DNA from: Prochilodus magdalenae
Taxonomy: Eukaryota > Chordata > Actinopteri > Characiformes > Prochilodontidae
Length of the DNA stretch: 64,000 nucleotides
Direction: 5' to 3'
Assembly (NCBI GenBank): GCA_024036415.1
Contig: JAMWET010003400.1
Span: 399,001 to 463,000, forward strand
Of this stretch, positions 1 to 12,244 are shown in pieces. Position 1 is the first letter of the stretch. The number at the start of each line of letters is the position of its first letter. A program made the translations under genes and the position numbers. The notes under the pieces are model-generated. The model was not told the DNA's origin, searched no databases, and worked only from the letters and a program-made list of their open reading frames with translations.

Positions 1-162
1 CTTGAACTGACGCTGAATAGAGAAGAGGAGGAAGAAGAAGCAGAAGCAGAAGAAGATGCAGGAGAGCCTCTCTACGCATCAGACTCTAGCAGAGCCTCGG
101 TGCAAGGCGCGGGCAGCCCACTGCGTCGCCTGTCAATGCTCGATCGATTAGATCATGGCTAA
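1..162 (+). CDS. Possible 3'-terminal coding exon, partial at the left edge
   Basis: Frame 1 is open from the first base to TAA at 160-162 (53 codons). The other two forward frames stop within the first 12 bases. The product has a Glu-rich acidic run (about residues 8-19), then a Ser/Arg/Gly-rich tail containing a basic Ser motif (SPLRRLSML), and it ends in DRLDHG. This resembles the cytoplasmic tail of a larger protein, but I do not recognise the family. There is no start codon near the edge, so if it is real the gene enters from the left on the plus strand. An open run of this length can occur by chance at a level near 8 percent, and the GA-rich sequence favours Glu codons, so confidence is modest. 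Confidence 0.35.
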   Translation, partial: LELTLNREEEEEEAEAEEDAGEPLYASDSSRASVQGAGSPLRRLSMLDRLDHG

Positions 163-900
163 ATAAGCAAACGGCCGTCAAGGAATCGCCATAGAAGTTC
201 ATTGGGCGCGCGGAACACGTGCGATCTCTCTGATTAAAGCCCTGCGCGCCAGCTCTCGGGTGTCGTGCAGATTAGCCTAAGAGTGTGGGACGCGGTGCCT
301 CAGTCAGCCGAAGGGGAACGAGTCCCCCCCCCCACCCGAACCGTTGCATGTGGAGAAGTGAAGCTGCAGTAACGTGAAGCCCCTTTTATTGACCACCATC
401 GATCGCTTTGTTCGGAATCGTTTAGCACCCCCAACGCAGCACCACATTGGCTGGCTACTGGGCAAACAATCCGGCGGGGAGGGGTCGGGTGGGGTAAGGG
501 GGTTATCTTGATAATACAATAACCATCATGTTAATAGTAATGGGGAACGTGTTATTAAAGCCAGCAGTGGTGCAGGAAAAGAGAGAGACACACGCAGAGA
601 GTCAGAGAGAAAGAGAGAGAGTGCCCATAGAGGCGTAGGCTATTGTCCTGACCTCAGATAGCCTCCCTGTGCTATAAATATCTGTGTATTATTTGCGATT
701 TGAGGAGCGGTGTTGTCTCGTGTTGACGTGTTAAGAGCGAATGGGGAGCGCTGTCCGTGGTTCTGAATCGCATCTCACGCCGCATTCAACCAGAGCTGCG
801 TGTGCTGTGGTTCTGATTGGATCCCAACTCTCTCTCTGTGCGTCGCCGAGCAAAACTTCACCCAAACCCCTTTATAGTTAGAGACTAGTTTGCAGGCTCT
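163..900. promoter_or_regulatory. CpG-rich segment with a TATA-like box
   Basis: This stretch keeps many CG dinucleotides (for example around 205-300 and 720-850), unlike the AT-rich DNA that follows. A TATAAATA box lies at 673-680. There is a short C-run near 326-335 and GA-rich sequence at 575-625. It could be the 3' untranslated region of the possible exon at 1-162, or a CpG-island promoter. The sequence alone does not decide between them, and no initiator or exon start can be fixed. Confidence 0.3.
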
Positions 901-3120
901 CCGCGCTTTCTTTCTTTCTGTCTATCTTTCTTTATTTACTCGAACAGCCACCTATAGGCTATCCACTGTGTATTGCAGGCAAACGGTAGAACAATTCGGG
1001 GGATTACAGCTCCCGTTTATCACACTCCGCAAAGCTCTCCCTAAAATTGAGTTTTTAATTGCATTGCAAATGGGGGAAGACTTCAGCTATTGATACTGTA
1101 ATGGGCTCGTGCCCCCAGTGCAGCTGCGCAGGAGAGAAACTTCATGGCAAGTTCTTCCTCACTGCAGTTCAAAGATCAGTAGCAAATGTGCTGGCGGTAA
1201 TGAGTTACAAAAGACAGATATACCATTTTAATCTGTCCCTCACTGCCCGTGGCTGGCGTTCACCAAATCTCAGACTGTCAATTAAGCATCAGGCTTACTT
1301 ATACTACGTGTTGGCTTAGATGGTACATTTGAATTCGAGCCCAGTGCAGTACTTCAGTTTGGTTTGACTAAACCATGTACCAGACATACAAGTGTGGAGT
1401 GAAAGTTTGGGGCTACCAGTGGAAATTCCATTGAGCTTGCACTGATTGATTTATATGGAATGAAACAGGACTAGTACTTCTTACCGTGGTGATAATAAGC
1501 TCCAGGAGCTGTGGAACTGTAGAGTGCATTTATTAGCTATCCAGAACAACCAGTAATGCAGGCATGCATGTTGCATATGTGCATACAAGTTCATACAAGT
1601 GCGTGCATGTTGTATAATTAGAGGAATTCCCGTTTAATAATGTCACAGAGACTAAGGAATAGACACAAAAGCACAGGTTGGTCAAAATGTTGTCAATGAA
1701 TCCCTGAAATGGAAGATTTATAGGAAAACAAACAGCATTTGTAGAGTAAGGTTTTTATTGTTATGGTTTCTGTTGGCTTCTGTCACTCTGGTTATTTGTT
1801 CAATTAAGCTGAAAGTGGACATGTCTATGGTTTATTCACTGCGCATTATGCTTTAATCACCTGTGTCCATACATCATAATAGGTTTGTTATATGGAAATC
1901 ACCAATAACTGGAATTAGTGGATGTAATGCATAATAGACACATTGTTATGCAAATTATTGAACATTAATTGTTACATAAATTCATATCCTATCACTATAT
2001 AATTTGTTCTAGGGAGTGTCAGGTGACTCAAGTTTATGGTGTATTTGTAACAAGCCACTTATTCTTCAAGATGTTCCATATCCTGGGCAGTTTATTTATC
2101 CTTATTTTGAGACTGAAAAGTTTTAATCCAGACTTTACTACACAGTTGTATAAGTTTTGTTGTCAGCCAGTTTACACTGAAGTCCATATAGTATAGGTAG
2201 AATAATAAGTCATGCTAAATAATAAGCCTGGTATTTTTAAAGGTTACACAAGGTTTTAATTAGTCTATTTGCATCATAAATTCTGAGGTTGAGAGTATCT
2301 GGGGAAGCTGAAAGCTGAGAATATATAAAACCAGCTTCAACCCATCGCAGCAGCTACATGTGCATACACTGGATTCTGCTTTGGAAACGTATTTAATGTT
2401 TCTGCCATCAAAATAATTGTAGGTACCAAATTTATGGTCCATGTTGACCAAAACCTTGTTTAGCACTTCATACAAATAACTTCTTTACTAATTTATGATG
2501 ACTAAAATACCATATTTACAATAAGGAGCACAACTTGAAGTATTATTGATTATTAAAAAACAGTAGCTCCAGCAGTCACTTTGCAGACACCACACTATAT
2601 CAAAGAAATGTTGTGTCATAATACATAAATATAACCACATATGTAGTAATAGCATGCAATATCAGGTGTTAAGTCCTAATAATTAAACAAAAAGTAAGGT
2701 CTTAAAGTGTTTATCAAATATTATTACAATTAATGATGCAATTTTTAGTGATTTTCACACGACAGGCCTTCAAGTACTCGTACCAATACAGGCCAGAATA
2801 GACAGCTGACTGTAAATTGAGGTTTTATTGAACAAATTCCAAATAATGTCAGAGTGAATAACTTGTTTGCAAATGCTTTTAAATGGTTGGGAAAAAACAT
2901 AAAAGCATTCTTTGATGAGACAGCAATGGCATATAAAAATGTGTTTCCATTAATACGTTAAAACATAATAATTACAAGCGCACGCCTAATCACAGTGACC
3001 TACTTGATAGAAAAACATGTACTTTTTGGCTCATGTGCTGCATTTTTATGCAGCTATTGCTCATTAACACCTATCACTCCCTGTTTCAAACCTAGAGCCT
3101 GTCATGCTCAAAGGGGGCTG
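901..3120. other. AT-rich unique DNA, no gene seen
   Basis: Only short chance ORFs occur here, with no transposase motifs, splice-bordered coding segments or tandem arrays. The open frame at 1059-1319 has no recognisable domain. From about 1700 the DNA is strongly AT-rich. Confidence 0.5.
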
Positions 3121-3124
3121 CGGG

Positions 3125-3470
3125 GGGAGGGGGAGGGGTAATTTTGCTATCTTGCAAAATTAGGCAGGAGCATCTCACTTGACCAAAAGCATCAAATTCC
3201 CCTCTGGCCATTGTGACTTGATATCTTGCAGTGAGGGCTGTCCTTCAGGGGTCAGATGGTCACCTCAGAAAATTCACCTCCATATGTGTTGGTAGAGCTT
3301 CAGCTATTAAAGTACATCTGAGTACATACAATGATGTAGATGATGGAATGGCAGTGAAAATGCTATTACAATCTCCACTGATGAGCATGAATTGTATGGC
3401 GTGGTTACTGATCTCTTCATCAGGAAGAAGCAGTAGGTCATGCATATGGCATTGATTAGGAGCTAAAAGG
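3125..3470. promoter_or_regulatory. Candidate conserved non-coding block
   Basis: After a G-run at about 3114-3138 the sequence becomes complex, balanced in composition and free of repeat motifs, in contrast to the AT-rich flanks. ORFs on both strands overlap the same bases (3231-3455 plus, 3260-3445 minus), which argues against real coding. Function is inferred only from sequence texture. Confidence 0.2.
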
Positions 3471-3474
3471 TCAA

Positions 3475-5940
3475 AAGGTTAAAGCAACTGCCTGAGGATA
3501 GTATACAGGATAGCTTACAAACCAAGGACGAGCTAATAATGTAAAACAACACATAGTATTACACTAGTCTTGCACTAAACGGCATTGTCAATGATATTTA
3601 ACTGTTAAAAATCATATTTGATCAATGCTTTAGCCTAATCTGAATCTGGAAAATGTATAGCTTTAATTGGCTGAATGGATGGATATTGAATGGATGCTGA
3701 ATTGAAAGCTGATTGTAAAGAAGTAAGAGTTGATTGAATTCCACTTAAGTTTCTAACAGCAAACATTAATATGACGGCCTTTTCATATATTTCTAAAAAA
3801 TGCTAATGTTCATATTAATTAAAGCTAGAGCTGGGTGGTTTATGCAAATGAGGTCATGTTAATTGTCCCCACTAAATTTCACTTGCTGTTAGCACACAGA
3901 ATTAGCCTATCATTATGTGGTATGCGGAAACAGCCCGAGACCTAGATATGATCAATAGTGCCTTAACTTCCTGCCATTAATGCAGTTTTCTTTCACTATT
4001 TTTTTTCACATCAAACTACCAGATTTTTCCATTTACACATAATACATGTTTACGCCACCAGGCCTGACACGAGTCAGTACGACGGAGCCAACATTGTGGA
4101 ATTTAACTTCAACATATAAAACAAACATTCTCATTTACATTCTCATTTACTCATTTACTCAATTAAACTGCCTATAGAATAATATTACAATAATATTAGC
4201 AGGTCCATTTCCTACCATACGCAATATAAGAGGTTGCTGAGGGCCTCTGTAATAACATACTCCAATAGTTCTAACTTATTACACATTTTTCTGAATTATT
4301 ATTGTTATTTATTCATTTTATTTGGATTTATTTAGCAAAGTTAACAATTTACAACACCAGACTTATTCTATCCTGAGACTCATTTTTTAGCAACAAGGTT
4401 GGGATGAAACAAGTACACAAGTATTGTAAGAAGAATACAAGTATTGGAAATATGTATTTAGATTACAGAAATAAGTACATTTTATGAAAGCAGTATTTAC
4501 AATAGAGCTACCTTTTACAGTTGTAGGAGAATCATTTTACAGTATTTACCCACTACATATGTAAATGTGTGCACTTTAAATGTATCATTAAAAGAAGCAC
4601 TATCAGTTCTTACTTATTAACTATTTTAAAATCAATACATTTCTAGAGTTTTAAGATGTGTTCCAAAGAAGAGCTCAATAAACAGCTTTATTAGTTCCTC
4701 CTAAAGCCAGAGTAGACTGATAAATCAATGCAGTGAGCCTTACTAACCTCTATGTTCCTTTCTGTGGGATGATTTATGAATTTATAATCTCCTCAGCAGT
4801 GGATGTGTTAGGTGATAAGCTTAGCATGACCGTTTAACTGTACTTGTGAATTCACAAATCATAAATCACAAATCTGCCCATTTTAAGGTCAAATGTACAA
4901 AATTTTGGGAACCCTTTGCTTAGGGTCACTTCATTTATCAAAGTTAATTTTTTATAATGAAAAACTATGCCATTTTAAAATTGCATAATGAAGACAGCAG
5001 AGTGTTTTCACTTTTGCCATATTAATATGCGTTATACATGTATTTTGAATTTATTCTGGTTACTTTTTTAATGGATTTTAATGAAATACAGTACAGAACA
5101 CAATACATACACATTCAGTATTGAGAGATCAATATTTTAACTTAATGTTAGCTATAATGCAAATTTATGGAACTATTATGTACTAACATTTGGCCTCCTG
5201 TTGTCTTACTATACTGTACACTATTACTATACTGACCCATTACATTTCAATGTATATAATACTGAGACTTATAATATCATGAAATATTATGCATGGTGGC
5301 CAAGATATTCCTAACACTTAATAAGCTGAAATTCTATTCATTTCAACCATTTAAAATTAAAATGCTTATTTATATGTCAACAGAGCATAATTGGAAATTA
5401 ACAATAAATTAAATTACAGATTGATTATTAATTATTTCATACCTGTGCTTTACAAACTGTTGACATATACACCATTACATATAGAATTTATAGTGTAGGA
5501 TATACAAAGTTATAAAATGAACATTATATATTCAACCTTAACAGTGTTATCCTGTAAGACTTACTTTCACATGTGAACACAAAGAAGAGTCACCAGCATT
5601 ATTCTCTCTCCTAGCTGCTATATGAGTGTGTACACCTCATCTTTGAAAAGACGTAGTGTTGCATTTACCATATACTTACAGCCAAGCAAAAACCTGTAAT
5701 GTGCTTGAGGGTTTTTAAGCCATAACCAGTTTGTAGCCAGTTCCATTCTACTGCTGATGTTTTATTCTGTTCTAGAATGCACTTGATAAAACCTTGGTCA
5801 GTAAATTTAATGAATTCGTTCAGGTAAATGAGACGAAATGATGCTACTGGATGACCACTGCTGTCCAACTTTCTGGAATAGACTCTTAGAGACTATATGG
5901 ATACATTATATGTACAAACAAAAGTTCCATTTCAAATGAC
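3475..5940. other. AT-rich DNA, no gene seen
   Basis: Long AT-rich stretch with no supported gene or transposon. Minor features are short direct repeats of a CATTTACTC-type unit around 4130-4160 and scattered homopolymers. The open minus-strand frame at 5665-5868 shows no recognisable domain. Confidence 0.5.
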
Positions 5941-5949
5941 CAAAGTGAT

Positions 5950-6430
5950 TGTAATGGCCTTTTAGTGGCGAGTTATGGGAGGGAAGATGTAAGCCTGCAC
6001 GTCTCTATGGGACTTGTCTCTACTTATCTCTACATGGGTATTAATTCTATTTCATTCTTGCATGCAGCACAGTCACTTAGAGCAAGAGAAGATGTTACTT
6101 ATCGGAATGATCGGAAACAGCACTGCACAGAGCACATTTGTGTTTTGCCTGACTCCACTAAAAGGTGAAGTTCTTCAACCTCGGTTTGTGTTACTCGTGA
6201 CCCAGAAGTGTCAAAGCCATCCATTGCAGTCATTGCACTTCCAATTGAGCACGTTCTGCGAACGCTACAGCACGGCTCCACTGCAAGATAATAGCTGGGA
6301 CAAATTTGTTATCGTTGAAGGGGCCTTCGGCTAAAGAGCGTCCGTGTCAGCAGCAGCCTGTTGGGTGACATTTGGAGGATTCTACAGAGTCTATCACTCC
6401 CCCGCAGATGGGTGAAACTGATAGTGACTG
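5950..6430. promoter_or_regulatory. Candidate conserved non-coding block
   Basis: A balanced-composition, repeat-free island inside AT-rich DNA that retains several CG dinucleotides. Overlapping open frames occur on both strands (6014-6334 plus, 6099-6281 minus) but neither has a recognisable domain. A regulatory role is inferred from texture only. Confidence 0.2.
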
Positions 6431-6916
6431 AATATAACAGATAACAGCAAATCTGACAGTACATTTTTGTCCAAGGGTGCACTTGGAAAAATATCATTTT
6501 GATATAGGAACTTTTGGAACATGAGATTTTTTTTTATTCATACTCAGTTTTTATTTAGTCATTAACAAACAAGTTCCTCCCTCTAAGTATGAAATGACAC
6601 TTCTGTAAAGCAAATGCCACAGATTTCCACAGACGTCTGAGGTTGTGTGTCACTTCGGTTCAGACTTCCAACTTTGACAATTCAATTTTTGTCATATTTA
6701 GATTGTATACACTGTAAGATAACATTGTAAGACTGATTTTTTATTTTCAGGACAGGAAAAAACATGAATTAGAGCCAAGATACATATTCAGGTAGTGTAA
6801 AATGAGATTCTGATTAAATTTGTAAAGATTCATTTCATGATAGTTTCAGTCAGTTTTCAATGTGTCATATGTGCATCATTTTTGCAACACACTAACAATA
6901 ACACAGTACACTCAGA

Positions 6917-6935
6917 AGTGTGTGTGTGTGTCTGT

Positions 6936-6967
<32 letters not shown>

Positions 6968-6987
6968 CTGTGAGTGTGTGTGTATTT
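6917..6987. repeat. (TG)n microsatellite, interrupted
   Basis: About 70 bp of TG dinucleotides with several TC or GA interruptions. It gives rise to spurious Val/Cys-repeat ORFs in two frames. Confidence 0.95.
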
Positions 6988-7069
6988 TGTGTCACAGTAA
7001 AAATACAGTTAGAGTCTGCATTATATAACTCTTGTCTAACTATAATATGTATAACAACAGATGTATATA

Positions 7070-7690
7070 TGCAGTTTTAAATGAAGGACTTTATTATTAA
7101 GGGAGAAAAAAATCCAAACCATCATGGCCCTATGTGAAAAAGTGTTTGCCCCCAGTTAAAACATAACTGTGGTTTATCACACCTGAGTTTAATTTCTCTA
7201 ACTACACCCAGGCCTGATTACTGCCACACCTGTTCTCAATCAAGAAATCACAGAAATAGGACCTGCCTGACAAATTGAAATAGACCAAAAGATAGTAAGT
7301 AAGAAAGTAATTGAGATCTATCTGTCTGGAAAAGGTTATAAAGCCATTTCTAAAGTTTTGGGACTCCAGCGAACCACAGTGAGAGCCATTATCCACAAAT
7401 GGCAAAAACGTGAACAGTGGTGAACCTTCCCAGAAGTGGCCGGCCGACCAAAATTACCTCAAGAGCGCAGCGACGACTCATCCAAGAGGTCGCAAAAGAC
7501 CCCACAACAACATCCAAAGAACTGCAGGCCTCGCTTGCCTCAGTTAAGGTCAGCGTTCATGACTCCACCATAAGAAAGAGACTGGGCAAAAATGGCCTGC
7601 ATGGCAGAGCGCCAAGACAAAAACCGCTACTAAGCAAAAATAACATTTAGGCTCAATTTTGCCAGAAAACATCCTGATGATTCATGGTAC
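7070..7690 (+). pseudogene. Truncated Tc1-like transposon with N-terminal transposase half
   Basis: The left part (about 7075-7160) matches the long terminal-repeat type of fish Tc1 elements carrying a GTGTTTGCCCCC motif. The transposase reading begins in sequence encoding a helix-turn-helix region (about 7310-7415: GYKAISKVLGLQRTTVRAII), then breaks at a TGA near 7420. It continues in another frame at 7417-7650 with the NLPRSGRPTK linker, a second DNA-binding domain ending near LGKNGLHGRAPRQKPLL, and similarity persists to about 7685. The catalytic DDE half and the right terminal repeat are missing. The 60295-61414 element has the same type of terminal repeat. Tc1 transposases are normally about 340 residues, so this is roughly the first third. 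Confidence 0.85.
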
Positions 7691-7699
7691 TTGTGTTGC

Positions 7700-9470
7700 C
7701 TTTGACTGACTTCAGAGTGACAAACATGCAAAAAAAATCATGACCCTTCACTTTATGTATAACAACAGTTACTTATATTGTAGCCTTTGCCAGCACCACT
7801 TGTTTACCACACTTGAGAAAGCTTTCTAATAGGCGCAGGGCATTTTGAGGTCTTATGATGTCAGTGGTCAGGAGTGTTAGTCTGTTTGTAGCATTTGTGC
7901 TGATATTTTGTGGAAAATACACTTAATCATCACAGCTGTAGACTAAACTATAGGCTTCAGAGCTCGTTACCCAACCACAGAGAGTGACAGATGTCAAAAA
8001 TTCCATTTGGTTTTCCTATTGACGTAAATGACACAGACCCTGGGCTCATTTAGATGCCCAGAGCAAATTATAAAATGACAACACGTCCTCAGAGATCATT
8101 TTAATCAAACAGTGTGTCCATATGGGCTGGTTACAGTGTTAGAATCAGTTTCTAGCTCTACTTCACTAGCTCTTGAACACTTCACTGTGTTCAAGAAGAT
8201 ATGGTATATAGCATAATTAAACACAGAGAGCTAGGCATTCTTTTTTCCTTCCTTGTATATGGATTACTGCTATGATACTGCTAATTTTAGCTAGACATGG
8301 GACTCTGTGGAATTTGTAGTACCATTGCAAACGCAGTGTACAGTCAAGGAACAATAAACTGTGAGGTCTGGAACACACCTAAATAACATCTTGCGCCACT
8401 TCCGTGTCTCAAAATTAAAAATTGGGAGTTTTAAATAAACAGTGCTGTATGTTTGGCCTGATTTAGGCTGCTTCATACTGTAATTCCTCATGATCTAAGA
8501 ACAATGCCTTACAATATGCAGTAGCACACATGTAAATATGAAAGTGCCTAATTTTCCAATAATCAAATGAGAAATGAGCTTTTCCAAAAAAGAATACTTA
8601 AGCCAAACTTTTTTTTCTTTTTAAGCTGGCATCAATTCAACCATGACACCCCCAAACCCCACCACCCCCCAAAAAAACAGCAGGTGTTTCGCACACTGTA
8701 TACATTCACTTTTCCACTCTAAGTTTAATATATTTCAGTAGTATTACACACACTTTTGGAAGGATGGACATGCATAAACCGTATTTCTACTGTTTTACTG
8801 CAGTTTCTTAGCAAGTCCTTTAGACAGGTGGAAAATATGTCAATATATTGTTATGGTGATAAATTATTACACAATGCAATACAGTGTCCTTTCCTGAACT
8901 TATGGTGTATAAGGTCAGTCCTTGTAGAATAATGACCAACTGCAAAGATATCAAAATTAGACCTATTGAACTCGATTTAGTGTAACAGCATGCACATCAT
9001 GTACAAATATCAAATAAAATGAATGTATTTTGGATCATGTTCTTTTAAATGTAGCACTACTGGTTCTTTTTTACCCAGTTCCAGCTGATCAGATGATATG
9101 GAAAATACATAACATAGCATAATGTAAAAAAAATATTGTGATATTATTATTTCTGTCTCTATTTTACAGCGCAGTACAGTGTTTAAAATGCAACTGCAAT
9201 TAACATCATACGTCAATCATACAACCTTCTCATTTTTGGGATTGTAGAATGGACTCCCAGGTGGATGCTCAAGGGATCATAGCAGTTTGCAAAGATCCCT
9301 ATAACACGGCAACAGTGTCCCAAACTGACACACTTAAGACCACTGGGTCACACATTATCAAATTAGCATTTGTCAACTTACAACTGTTTACGGGCTGGCT
9401 CATATATGGCCGTGTAAACTCAGCTTTATTGGAGGAAAAAGGGGTGAAGTAAAGCTCTGGCAGTGCCGTT
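7700..9470. other. No gene seen
   Basis: Mostly AT-rich DNA without supported genes. It includes short C- and A-runs at 8645-8680. Scattered ORFs under 70 codons have no recognisable motifs. Confidence 0.5.
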
Positions 9471-9479
9471 ACAGTTACA

Positions 9480-9870
9480 TAAAGCTCGGTGTGAGATCAC
9501 AGCCTACAAAATGCACCCTAACTCCAGAGCAGGCATGACGAAGTTGGAGAAATAAGCACTCGGACTGGACCGACATGCCGCTTCGAGAGGAGCGTCACAA
9601 TCCCCCTCATGCGATCTGGTTTCTCTACGCAAACGCTCTTTGGCAGAAGTGTGACGGAGGCTGCCGTGTTATCGGCTGCACAGGCTGACACAATTTTTTT
9701 TCTCCCTGGGTCCCGGGGCTGACACAGGCCTGGGCCATGTGATGGCTCTCCTCGGCATGGCTAGAAGATGTCTTTACTGCACAGGGCTCAGAGAGAGCAG
9801 AGCAGAGGAAAGCAAGTGCAGGTAATAGAGCTATTATTGCAGAGGAGGCCATCAGGAGCAGAGGCGTTTA
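9480..9870. promoter_or_regulatory. Candidate conserved non-coding block
   Basis: Balanced, CpG-retaining, repeat-free sequence with palindromic CCCGGG-type content near 9710. A minus-strand 75-codon frame at 9625-9852 resembles no known protein. Interpreted as possible regulatory DNA from composition only. Confidence 0.2.
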
Positions 9871-10312
9871 GAGGAGCCTACAATCTAGCTAAACTACATC
9901 AAACCACATTCAAAGAATGGCTACAGCAGTGAAGCACGGAGAGAGACAGAAGAACAATTAGCCAGCAAACAAATAAGCCAGTGAGTAATTCAGTATATTA
10001 CAATAAGAACAGTATTTAGAAAAAAGTAATTAAAAACATTTTAGCAAATCAAGCCTGCCCTTTGCATGCTATGTTGTGTTTTGGGTGGTGCTGGGTTGTT
10101 TTACAGCCTTTGTTAAGTCTTGAGTTTAAAATAAAAATGAAAATAAAAATCTATAACTTTTTGGCTAAAACACTTCAGCTGTGGAAAAAAGATGGTCTGG
10201 CATGATGACAGCCGTAATGACGGAGAAGTTGTGCTCCAGGAAATACATTATTTTCACAAATGCTTAAAGATCAACTCAAACTCAAAGCTGAGGTCCTGAC
10301 TGTGAGAGAAAT

Positions 10313-10560
10313 CACTTGGACGGTTTCAGCTCCTGAAATGAGGTGCAGAAACTCCATGTTTCGGTTATTCCACAGTGGAAGTCCTGCAGAATGTCCCAGT
10401 TCAGCTGTTCCTTGCAGAGCAAACGAGATCTTTTGTGCACCTGGAGAGTGAAGTACAGAGATCTGAGCTGTGTGCGAAAGAGTTCATGAAGGTTTAGAAA
10501 CTTCTGCTTTTCCAAAGCAAAGTCCATCACTGCGTCCCTGTGTTCCCACTTTCTGAGAGG
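10313..10560 (-). CDS. Unrecognised coding-like open frame, possible exon or retrocopy
   Basis: On the minus strand the frame is open for about 80 codons between a TAA near 10560 and a TGA at 10312-10314. The product is plausible as protein: an amphipathic Leu/Arg-rich middle (KFLNLHELFRTQLRSLYF) followed by LQVHKRSRLLCKEQLNW. A CTCTCAG that could act as a splice acceptor lies just upstream on that strand (about 10550-10556). No good donor is evident and no flanking exons are seen. I do not recognise the family. It could be a lone exon, a decayed retrocopy or a chance frame. Confidence 0.18.
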
Positions 10561-10737
10561 TTAAAGGACATTCTCATAGATGTGCCGTCTGTCCTTTCGT
10601 GGGATAACCAATTTGGCAAAATTATAAAAACATATTTTTTGCTTAGATTGTTTAAGAAATGTGTCAGAATTCTACACGTTTGGTGACATGGGTCTAGGGG
10701 GCTGTTTAAATACTCACTTTGTGAGGATTTTTCCTTC

Positions 10738-10905
10738 TTGTAGGGATCGGTTGAGGTTAAGGCTAAGGATAAGGCTAAAGTTCAAGTTATATTTTAAGGT
10801 TAGAGTTAGAATTAAAATCAGGGTTAAGGCCTAGGTTAAGGCTAGGGTTACCCTTAAGGCTAAGGGTAAGGCTAATGTACTAGGGTTAGGGTTAAGGCTA
10901 AGGCT
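10738..10905 (+). repeat. Degenerate telomere-like repeat (GGTTAAGGCTA / TTAGGG type)
   Basis: About 165 bp built from variants of GGTTAAGGCTAAGG and AGGGTTAGGGTTAAGG, including true TTAGGG-like units near 10885. One internal stretch (about 10848-10860) is in the opposite sense (CCCTTAAGG). The units are irregular, as expected of an old interstitial array. This may be a minisatellite that resembles telomeric DNA or a relic of healed-break insertion. Confidence 0.8.
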
Positions 10906-10914
10906 TCTCTTTTT

Positions 10915-11540
10915 CTATACAGAGTATTTGTGTTCAGTAACTAACGCAACTGATCTGGTGTTGAATGATATCCCATGTAATATCTAATGATAATGTCATA
11001 TTACACCATATTACCATTACAAATGCAAGTGTCTTACAAAGTATCTGTGAAAAAGCTCCTCCTTTTATTAAAATCCCAATGGAACTGCAGTGGAACTTCT
11101 TAGTACATCCAAAATAGGAACTGCAGTTTGTTGTATTATTCTCCTTGCTGTTCAGTTGATCTGAAATAAAATGTGAAAGCTCAAATCTACAGCAAAGCAG
11201 TTCAGGTACCGAATGAGCAGAACAGAATGAAAGACAACAAAAAAAAGGAATCAGGAACTAATGAATGATTATAATGGGAGACAGTAGAGGGTGCATTCCT
11301 CGCAAATCCAACTGAGTAAAAGGATTACCATTTGAAAATACTAAGATAGTATAAATCTGTAATTAGGCATGGACCTAAATGGAGCTAGCTTGTCTCTCAT
11401 TAGGAGGAACACTTTTGGTCAGCCCTGCTGCAACCACATGCTGGCTAATAACCAGATTATCAGAAAGCCCCATGGAGGAGATTACTTCCACCATGGTAGA
11501 ACTGTTAATGATAATAAGTTGCACAGTGGTAATCTAAGAT
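10915..11540. other. No gene seen
   Basis: Unique AT-leaning DNA without supported coding or repeat structure. The ORF at 11369-11575 runs into the Tc1 remnant that follows and has no domain. Confidence 0.5.
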
Positions 11541-12085
11541 ATAGGCACTCCTGGTCAAAATTTGTGTTACTGTGAATAGGTAAGTGAGTAGCGTAAACCT
11601 TGTCCCAGCAATCATCAGCCATCAGCTCTGAAAATGTAAATGATTTATGTCCACAAAGCAGGTGTAGCAAAAACGATAACATGGCATTGTCAGGTTGTTT
11701 CCTCAGCTTGTAATGTAAATAAGAAATGGCAGTTAACAGAAACGGTGTTGGTTAAGTTGAGAGAGAACATTTTCCAAGAGAGCTGCTCATGGGATTGCTA
11801 GAAAGGCAAATTCTTTGACTCAAAATGCCCTTCATTAAGATTTAGCAGACCCTGCAGAGGTAGTGCACTATTCTGCTGTGCAGTGGAACCTGCACAAATA
11901 CGACCTTCATGAAAGAGTCCTTAAACTTTCCTGCATCCTCAACACCAAATTCAATGTCAAAGGTGTGCAAAGATACATCTAAACAAATCAATACAATATG
12001 CAATGAGTTTGAGTTTGGAGAAAGAAAAGGCGCAGGATTTCATAAAAGAACACCTTTCCACCTGTAAGGCACATGTGTCAATCAT
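11540..12085 (+). mobile_element. Decayed Tc1-like transposon remnant (family C)
   Basis: The left end carries the CTGGTCAAAATTTGTGTTAC terminal-repeat type of a fish Tc1 family. The sequence then follows the transposase gene in order with many indels: the AAGAAATGGCAGTTAACAG linker (11726), the GAGCTGCT / GGATTGCTAGAAAGGCAAAT DNA-binding segment (11780-11812), and the TGGAGAAAGAAAAGG and AAAAGAACACC segments close to 12020-12058. No intact frame remains. Other remnants of the family occur at 46855-47115 and 55050-55800. Confidence 0.75.
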
Positions 12086-12244
12086 GTTTTGGACTTGTTT
12101 TCATATATAACTTGATATATATGAATATATTTCCAATATTATGATTTTTCAAAATCAGCTTTGATATTGTGTAAGACATGCAAATGATTTAAGTTTGACA
12201 CTTGATCGCTCGTGTGACATAAGGAAGGTTCTGGTCTCTGTATC

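Noticed and set aside
673..680. Confident promoter call at the TATAAATA box
   Set aside because: A single TATA-like word without an initiator or a recognisable downstream exon is not enough; kept only as part of the low-confidence CpG-rich region.
10738..10905. True chromosome end
   Set aside because: Units are degenerate, short in total and flanked by ordinary sequence on both sides.
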